Assembly: GCA_026395405.1 (NCBI GenBank)
Contig: JAPLYU010000001.1
Location: forward strand, 124,001-188,000
DNA length: 64,000 nt
From: Candidatus Saccharimonadota bacterium
GTDB taxonomy: Bacteria > Patescibacteriota > Saccharimonadia > Saccharimonadales > Saccharimonadaceae
Direction: 5' to 3'
A program made the position numbers and the translations under genes. Under the pieces are notes generated by a model. The model made no database searches, had not been told where the DNA came from, and saw nothing but the letters and a program-made list of their open reading frames with translations. The number at the start of each line of letters is the position of its first letter. Position 1 is the first letter of the stretch. Below are positions 60,347-64,000 of this stretch, in pieces.

Positions 60347-60541
60347 TGACAAACCACCTCTATTAATGGTACATTTTTATGAGTGACGCGAAGGCTATGG
60401 GACCATAGCCCCGCCTGTCTGTTCGACAGAACGGTCAGGTCAGCTGCCCAGGCGCTTGCGCCGGTAAAATTAAGTAGCTGCTCTAACCAATTGAAATGAT
60501 TGTTTAGTTGATAAGCTAGCGTTACGAGACATTTACAATTT
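60347..60541 (+). ncRNA. tRNA-Lys 5' flank: promoter-like boxes, GC-rich hairpins and tRNA-derived segments
   Basis: A TTGACA-like box with TACATT about 18 nt later precedes a GC-rich stretch with hairpins GGCTATGG-GA-CCATAGCC, CTGT-TCG-ACAG and GGCGC-TT-GCGCC. Within it GGGACCATAGC (60399-60409) equals the first 11 nt of tRNA-Lys, and TGCTCTAACCA (60479-60489) is the exact complement of its D-arm (60558-60568). It may be a structured tRNA leader or a separate small RNA. Confidence 0.4.
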
Positions 60542-60618
60542 GGGACCATAGCTCAGCTGGTTAGAGCACCTGCCTTTTAAGCAGGGTGTCGTGAGTTCAA
60601 GTCTCACTGGTCCCTCCA
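60542..60618 (+). tRNA. tRNA-Lys (TTT)
   Basis: A 77-nt cloverleaf with encoded CCA: acceptor GGGACCA/TGGTCCC, D-arm GCTC/GAGC, anticodon stem CCTGC/GCAGG with loop CTTTTAA (anticodon TTT), T-arm GTGAG-TTCAAGT-CTCAC. All stems are perfectly paired. Position 73 is T, unusual for tRNA-Lys where a purine is normal. Confidence 0.95.
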
Positions 60619-60815
60619 AATTAAATATACCAACCGAAAGGCTGGTATATTTAATTTGGAAAGCCCGCTGGGCTTTGAACTCACGACGTAGATTTTGCCC
60701 CCAGCAAAATATACTAGTCGTGAGGTCGCGTAGTGAATGACGTGAAAAAGTGTTTACATTTTTTCGCAAATGAACGGAGGAGCAAGCAAAGCGAGTGATA
60801 GTCTCACTGGTCCCC
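60615..60815 (+). ncRNA. tRNA-Lys trailer element with antisense and sense copies of the tRNA T-arm
   Basis: In order: a ~20-bp AT-rich hairpin with GAAA loop (60616-60660, likely terminator); TTGAACTCACGAC (60675-60687), exact complement of the tRNA's GTCGTGAGTTCAA (60588-60600); a hairpin ATTTTGC-CCCCA-GCAAAAT; GTCGTGAG (60717-60724), a sense copy able to pair with the antisense; a 76-nt core (60725-60800) from GTCGCG to GATA; then GTCTCACTGGTCCC (60801-60814), an exact copy of the tRNA 3' end placed 200 nt downstream. The same order follows tRNA-Met at 17567-17759. Confidence 0.65.
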
Positions 60816-60889
60816 GTATTTTCGCTAACGCTTGCAATATTAATTTTAATAAGCCAAGCTAGTATAAGTTATAAGGTAAAGGAGGTGAT

Positions 60890-61408
60890 ATGGAGGGAGA
60901 GGATTTAGCTGGTAGGCTTACGTTCCCAGAACATCTGCCAGACGCGGCAGTAATAAGCGAACAGGCATTGATTAGACGATTTGAGCGTACAGTGGTACAT
61001 AGTAATGGTGATGTTTTAATGATGTCGACCGATGATGCTAGAAGAGTCTATGAAATACTGGTTAATCAGGTCGAAGCAGACAACACAGCGGCAGATGAGT
61101 TAACGGCACTTGAGGGGAAGATGAGAGACGAGATTGATAGAATCGCAGCCGTATTGCCGGACGATTCCAAAGTACCAGAAGAGATCGTAGACGATAAATC
61201 GTCCCCTCAAACCCTCATGGTGGTATTGTCTAGCTATGTTGATGCGTTGGCGTCGCACTACGAAGAAACAAAAATCACAAATATTTCCGTAGAACAGGAA
61301 AGAGATATCGTTAGGACAGAGGCACAACCATTAGTAGAAGCAATCGGAAGATCTGCAGCAGGACACATGGTTACTCTATCGGTGAAAAAGGAACCAAAAA
61401 AAGCGTAA
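60890..61408 (+). CDS. Cytoplasmic helical protein of unknown function
   Basis: 172 residues, acidic, no TM or signal, mostly alpha-helical (ARRVYEILVNQVEADNTAADEL, then KMRDEIDRIAAVL). AAAGGAGGTGAT upstream of the ATG is a complete anti-SD match, among the strongest in the window. Composition and SD use resemble the 209-aa protein at 10646. No family recognised. Confidence 0.6.
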   Translation: MEGEDLAGRLTFPEHLPDAAVISEQALIRRFERTVVHSNGDVLMMSTDDARRVYEILVNQVEADNTAADELTALEGKMRDEIDRIAAVLPDDSKVPEEIVDDKSSPQTLMVVLSSYVDALASHYEETKITNISVEQERDIVRTEAQPLVEAIGRSAAGHMVTLSVKKEPKKA

Positions 61409-61444
61409 TCCTAATAAAAAAACCAGTTGTTTTTAAGCATTTGT

Positions 61445-61450
61445 TATACT
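61445..61450 (+). promoter_or_regulatory. -10 box of comEC, leaderless
   Basis: TATACT, then 6 nt, then the comEC ATG; no SD. Confidence 0.55.
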
Positions 61451-61456
61451 TAATTA

Positions 61457-62911
61457 ATGAATTGGTGGGCTCTAAAGCGCAAAATGCATATTTCGTGGCT
61501 GATATCTATTGGATGTATCGGAATTTTTATAGGTATTTACTGTGCAAAATATTTTACAAACTCACATATTTCTTTAACGTATTATTTATTATTGTCTTGC
61601 ATCCTATTTTCAATTGTATTTTGGCGTAAAAATATTTACATAATCCCGTTATTGATATTTGGCGCGTTATTATTTGGGCTATGGAGAGGCTCTATATCCC
61701 AAAATGAACTTTCCCAATATAAGTCTTTATACAAAACGCTAATATCCGTAGGTGGGACCGTCAAAGACGATGTTGACGCTGGAACCTCTAACCAAATAAT
61801 TGTTAGACTTAATACTCTTACTATAAATAGCAAAAAAATGCCTGGGACTTTATATATTACCACTAGTGGCGACGACATTAAGCGAGGGGACAAGTTGATA
61901 TTGCACGGTAAATTGGCCGAGGGTTTTGGTAATTTTCCAGGTGTCATGTATAGAGCAACTATTGATAAGATAATTCATCCGAAGCCTGGCGACGCTGCCC
62001 GAGTTGTGCGCGATTGGTTCGCAGACGCAATAAGACGGTCTATTCCCGAACCTGAATCAAGTTTGGGCATTGGGTATCTAGTGGGTCAACGTCGATCGTT
62101 GCCAGTTGATTTATCCGAAGCTCTAAAATTAGCCGGACTTACTCATGTGATTGTGGCAAGTGGATACAACCTGACGATACTCGTGCGTCTGGCTAGGCGA
62201 TTATTTATAAGAGTTTCGAAATATGCGTCTGCTTTGGCCGCAGTTGTTATGATTTTAGTGTTTATGGCTATAGCCGGTGCCAGCCCAAGTATGTCCAGAG
62301 CTGGTTTAATTGCGTGTCTTAGTTTGGCGGCGTGGTATTATGGGCGCAAATTTCATCCGATTGTCTTGTTGTCAGTTGCAATTGCCGTGACCGTGTTAAT
62401 CGAACCAAGTTATGCGTGGGGCGATTTGGGATGGCAACTATCATTTGCGGCATTTGCCGGCGTTATGATTTTGGCTCCACTATCCCAGCGATTCTTTTTT
62501 GGTGATAAAAAACCGGGTACCGTTGCCCAAATTCTGGGGGAAACTGTTTCGGCACAAATTGTCACTGCGCCAATTATTATCGCTTCTTTTGGCCAACTTT
62601 CAAATGTTGCAATCGTGTCAAACTTGCTTGTTTTGCCGTTAGTCCCACTAGCCATGTTGTTTACATTTATTGCAGGATTAGGCAGTTTATTAGTACCGGC
62701 AATAGCTACATTTATAGCAATGCCTGCAACTTGGTTGCTTCGCTATAGTGTCGGTGTTACCGAGTATCTTGCGGGTTTACCATGGGTCACTAGCGTCGTA
62801 AATCTTGCTTGGTGGGGTGTAGGACTTTGTTATTTAGTAATAATTAGTATTTGTATATACATGTGGCGAGTCACAAAATATAATTTACGCGAATCTAATC
62901 TTGTCGAGTAA
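61457..62911 (+). CDS. comEC: ComEC/Rec2-family competence membrane channel (no beta-lactamase domain)
   Basis: 484 residues. Two to three N-terminal TM helices, a DUF4131/OB-like extracytoplasmic domain (about 80-190, GGTVKDDVDAG...GDKLILHGKL), then the Competence domain with LAGLTHVIVASGYNLTIL, AGASPSMSRAGLIACL and DLGWQLSFAAFAGVMIL. ComEC conducts single-stranded DNA across the membrane in natural transformation. The C-terminal metallo-beta-lactamase domain of full-length ComEC is absent, as in many short homologues. No other competence gene lies in the window. Confidence 0.9.
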   Translation: MNWWALKRKMHISWLISIGCIGIFIGIYCAKYFTNSHISLTYYLLLSCILFSIVFWRKNIYIIPLLIFGALLFGLWRGSISQNELSQYKSLYKTLISVGGTVKDDVDAGTSNQIIVRLNTLTINSKKMPGTLYITTSGDDIKRGDKLILHGKLAEGFGNFPGVMYRATIDKIIHPKPGDAARVVRDWFADAIRRSIPEPESSLGIGYLVGQRRSLPVDLSEALKLAGLTHVIVASGYNLTILVRLARRLFIRVSKYASALAAVVMILVFMAIAGASPSMSRAGLIACLSLAAWYYGRKFHPIVLLSVAIAVTVLIEPSYAWGDLGWQLSFAAFAGVMILAPLSQRFFFGDKKPGTVAQILGETVSAQIVTAPIIIASFGQLSNVAIVSNLLVLPLVPLAMLFTFIAGLGSLLVPAIATFIAMPATWLLRYSVGVTEYLAGLPWVTSVVNLAWWGVGLCYLVIISICIYMWRVTKYNLRESNLVE

Positions 62912-62964
62912 TCTGTTATAATGGTTCTAAATACAAGGAATATTGAGTTACGGAGGCTTGCCAT

Positions 62965-63687
62965 ATGTCTGGACATAGCAAATGGTCAACTATTAAACGC
63001 GAAAAAGGTGCCAAGGATGCAAAGCGTGGTGCTGTCTTTACTAAAATCGGAAACATGATTGCAATCGCCGCGCGTGCGGGCACAGACCCGAATATGAACT
63101 CCAACTTGGCAATGGCGATTGAAAAAGCTAAACAGGCAAATATGCCAGCTGCAAATATCCAACGAGCAGTTGACCGGGCTGCCGATAAAAACGCTGCGGT
63201 TTTAGAAGAAATTACATATGAAGGAATAGGCCCAGGCGGTGTCGGTATTATTATTGAAACAGCAACTGACAATAAAAATCGGACATTTCCAGAAATCAGG
63301 AATGTACTTACGAAAAACGGTGGACGGATTGCCGATGCTGGTAGTGTCATGTTTCAATTTACCCGAAAAGGAGTAATTCGAGTTGCACAAACGAACGAAG
63401 ATGCACTACTTGCAGTTTTAGACGCAGGGGCTGAAGACGCGGTTGAGGAAGAGGGTGAATTAACTGTTTTTACAGAGCTAAAAAACTTAGCTAAAGTCAG
63501 AACAGAAATTATCAAAGCGGGATTAACTGTGACCACAGCCGAACTGCAATATGTTCCGAATATTATGGTCGAGGTCAGCGACACCGAGATTGCCAATAAA
63601 GTCATTAAACAGCTGGACGCACTAGATGATTTGGACGATGTTGTTAACATACACAGCAATGCCGATATCACCGCAAATTTGTTATAA
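62965..63687 (+). CDS. yebC: YebC/PmpR family protein
   Basis: 240 residues, full length. It begins SGHSKWSTIKREKGAKDAKRG, followed by FTKIGNMIAIAAR, MAIEKAKQANMPAANIQRAV, YEGIGPGGVGIIIE and NRTFPEIRNVLTKNGG, all family hallmarks. YebC proteins act as DNA-binding regulators, and some help ribosomes through proline stretches. GGAGG precedes the ATG. It is often near ruvC in other bacteria; ruvC is not visible here. Confidence 0.97.
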   Translation: MSGHSKWSTIKREKGAKDAKRGAVFTKIGNMIAIAARAGTDPNMNSNLAMAIEKAKQANMPAANIQRAVDRAADKNAAVLEEITYEGIGPGGVGIIIETATDNKNRTFPEIRNVLTKNGGRIADAGSVMFQFTRKGVIRVAQTNEDALLAVLDAGAEDAVEEEGELTVFTELKNLAKVRTEIIKAGLTVTTAELQYVPNIMVEVSDTEIANKVIKQLDALDDLDDVVNIHSNADITANLL

Positions 63688-63735
63688 TAATAAAATAAAC
63701 TTGTAATTAGCTTAGAAATTACCTAATATAGGGCA

Positions 63736-64000
63736 ATGCATAAGCTATATGTTGTTGGGCTGTTATTTTTTTCCCTCTTACTAACGCTTGTTTTAATGCA
63801 ACCGGCCCATGCGATTAGTCCCAATATTGTTATTAGCCAATTGCAACTTGGTAGTGTCGCCTCGGCAAGTAACGAGTTTATTGAATTATATAATAATAGT
63901 ACCTCAGATTCAGAGGTAACTAATTGGTGTTTGTATTATGCTAGTGCAGGTTCCACGCAAATCGGCAACAAGATGACATGTTTTACGCCGGACAACGAAA
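63736..64000 (+). CDS. Secreted lamin-tail-domain (LTD) protein, N-terminal part
   Basis: Open to the right edge; 88 codons visible. Signal peptide (YVVGLLFFSLLLTLVL, cleavage near AHA), then VISQLQLGSVASASNEFIELYNN, the start of a lamin-tail domain, an extracellular Ig-like fold common in surface nucleases and adhesins. TAATAT ends exactly 6 nt before the ATG, so it also seems leaderless. Confidence 0.75.
   Translation, partial: MHKLYVVGLLFFSLLLTLVLMQPAHAISPNIVISQLQLGSVASASNEFIELYNNSTSDSEVTNWCLYYASAGSTQIGNKMTCFTPDNE

Noticed and set aside
60401-60418. A second tRNA-Lys gene upstream of 60542
   Set aside because: Only the first 11 nt match; the rest folds into unrelated GC-rich hairpins.

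Overview
The window looks like part of a chromosome of a Patescibacteria (CPR) bacterium, most probably Candidatus Saccharibacteria (TM7). This is inferred from gene content: a short archaeal-type AspRS, a minimal TatA-TatC pair, HrcA/CIRCE heat-shock control, tandem WxL-like surface proteins with DUF916-like partners, and many small unassigned membrane proteins. TGA is an ordinary stop (for example the ATGA overlaps at 25390, 57018 and 58265), so the code is standard and not the code 25 of Gracilibacteria/Absconditabacteria. No rRNA and no CRISPR were seen.

Layout. 1-7.4 kb: end of a DHA2 drug exporter, a DsbA-like thioredoxin, a CNNM/CBS membrane protein, aspS, small membrane or secreted proteins, and a MurC-type ligase. 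7.4-20.8 kb: an MFS protein, small unassigned genes, bacteriohemerythrin, an FtsB/DivIC-like division protein, three CAT-anticodon tRNAs (Ile2-like, initiator Met, elongator Met), a three-gene FAD-oxidoreductase operon, a REP-associated transposase between perfect inverted repeats, and a Y-family polymerase operon. 20.8-28.4 kb: tilS, ftsH, murJ, lepA, tatC, tatA. 28.6-43.8 kb: a surface or export block made of a small Tat-signal protein, phage-tail-fibre-like proteins, two DUF916-like proteins, one WxL-like protein and five tandem paralogous secreted proteins. 44-51.6 kb: heat-shock genes hrcA-grpE, dnaK and dnaJ, each promoter carrying a CIRCE, with ackA and a GC-rich, apparently transferred CDP-alcohol phosphatidyltransferase between them. 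51.6-64 kb: a 1017-residue membrane protein, an HExxH protein, a RimB-like / CphA-like Mur ligase / RimK operon, DUF192, tRNA-Lys, comEC, yebC and the start of a lamin-tail-domain protein.

Functional links. tilS makes the lysidine needed by a CAT-anticodon tRNA-Ile, and such a tRNA is present. MurC and MurJ serve peptidoglycan synthesis. TatA/TatC lie beside a Tat-signal protein and a run of signal-less tail-fibre-like proteins. HrcA sits on the -35 box of its own promoter and those of dnaK and dnaJ. RimK, the Mur ligase half of a cyanophycin-synthetase-like pair and a retropepsin-like protein are translationally coupled.

The least ordinary signals are non-coding. Two tRNA genes (Lys and elongator Met, 43 kb apart) are followed by the same ~76-79 nt core, embedded between an antisense copy and partial sense copies of that particular tRNA's own T-arm and 3' end. 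A second ~82 nt hairpin element occurs upstream of murC and ackA with compensatory base changes in its stem. Many genes begin exactly 6 nt after a -10 box, which implies leaderless mRNAs.
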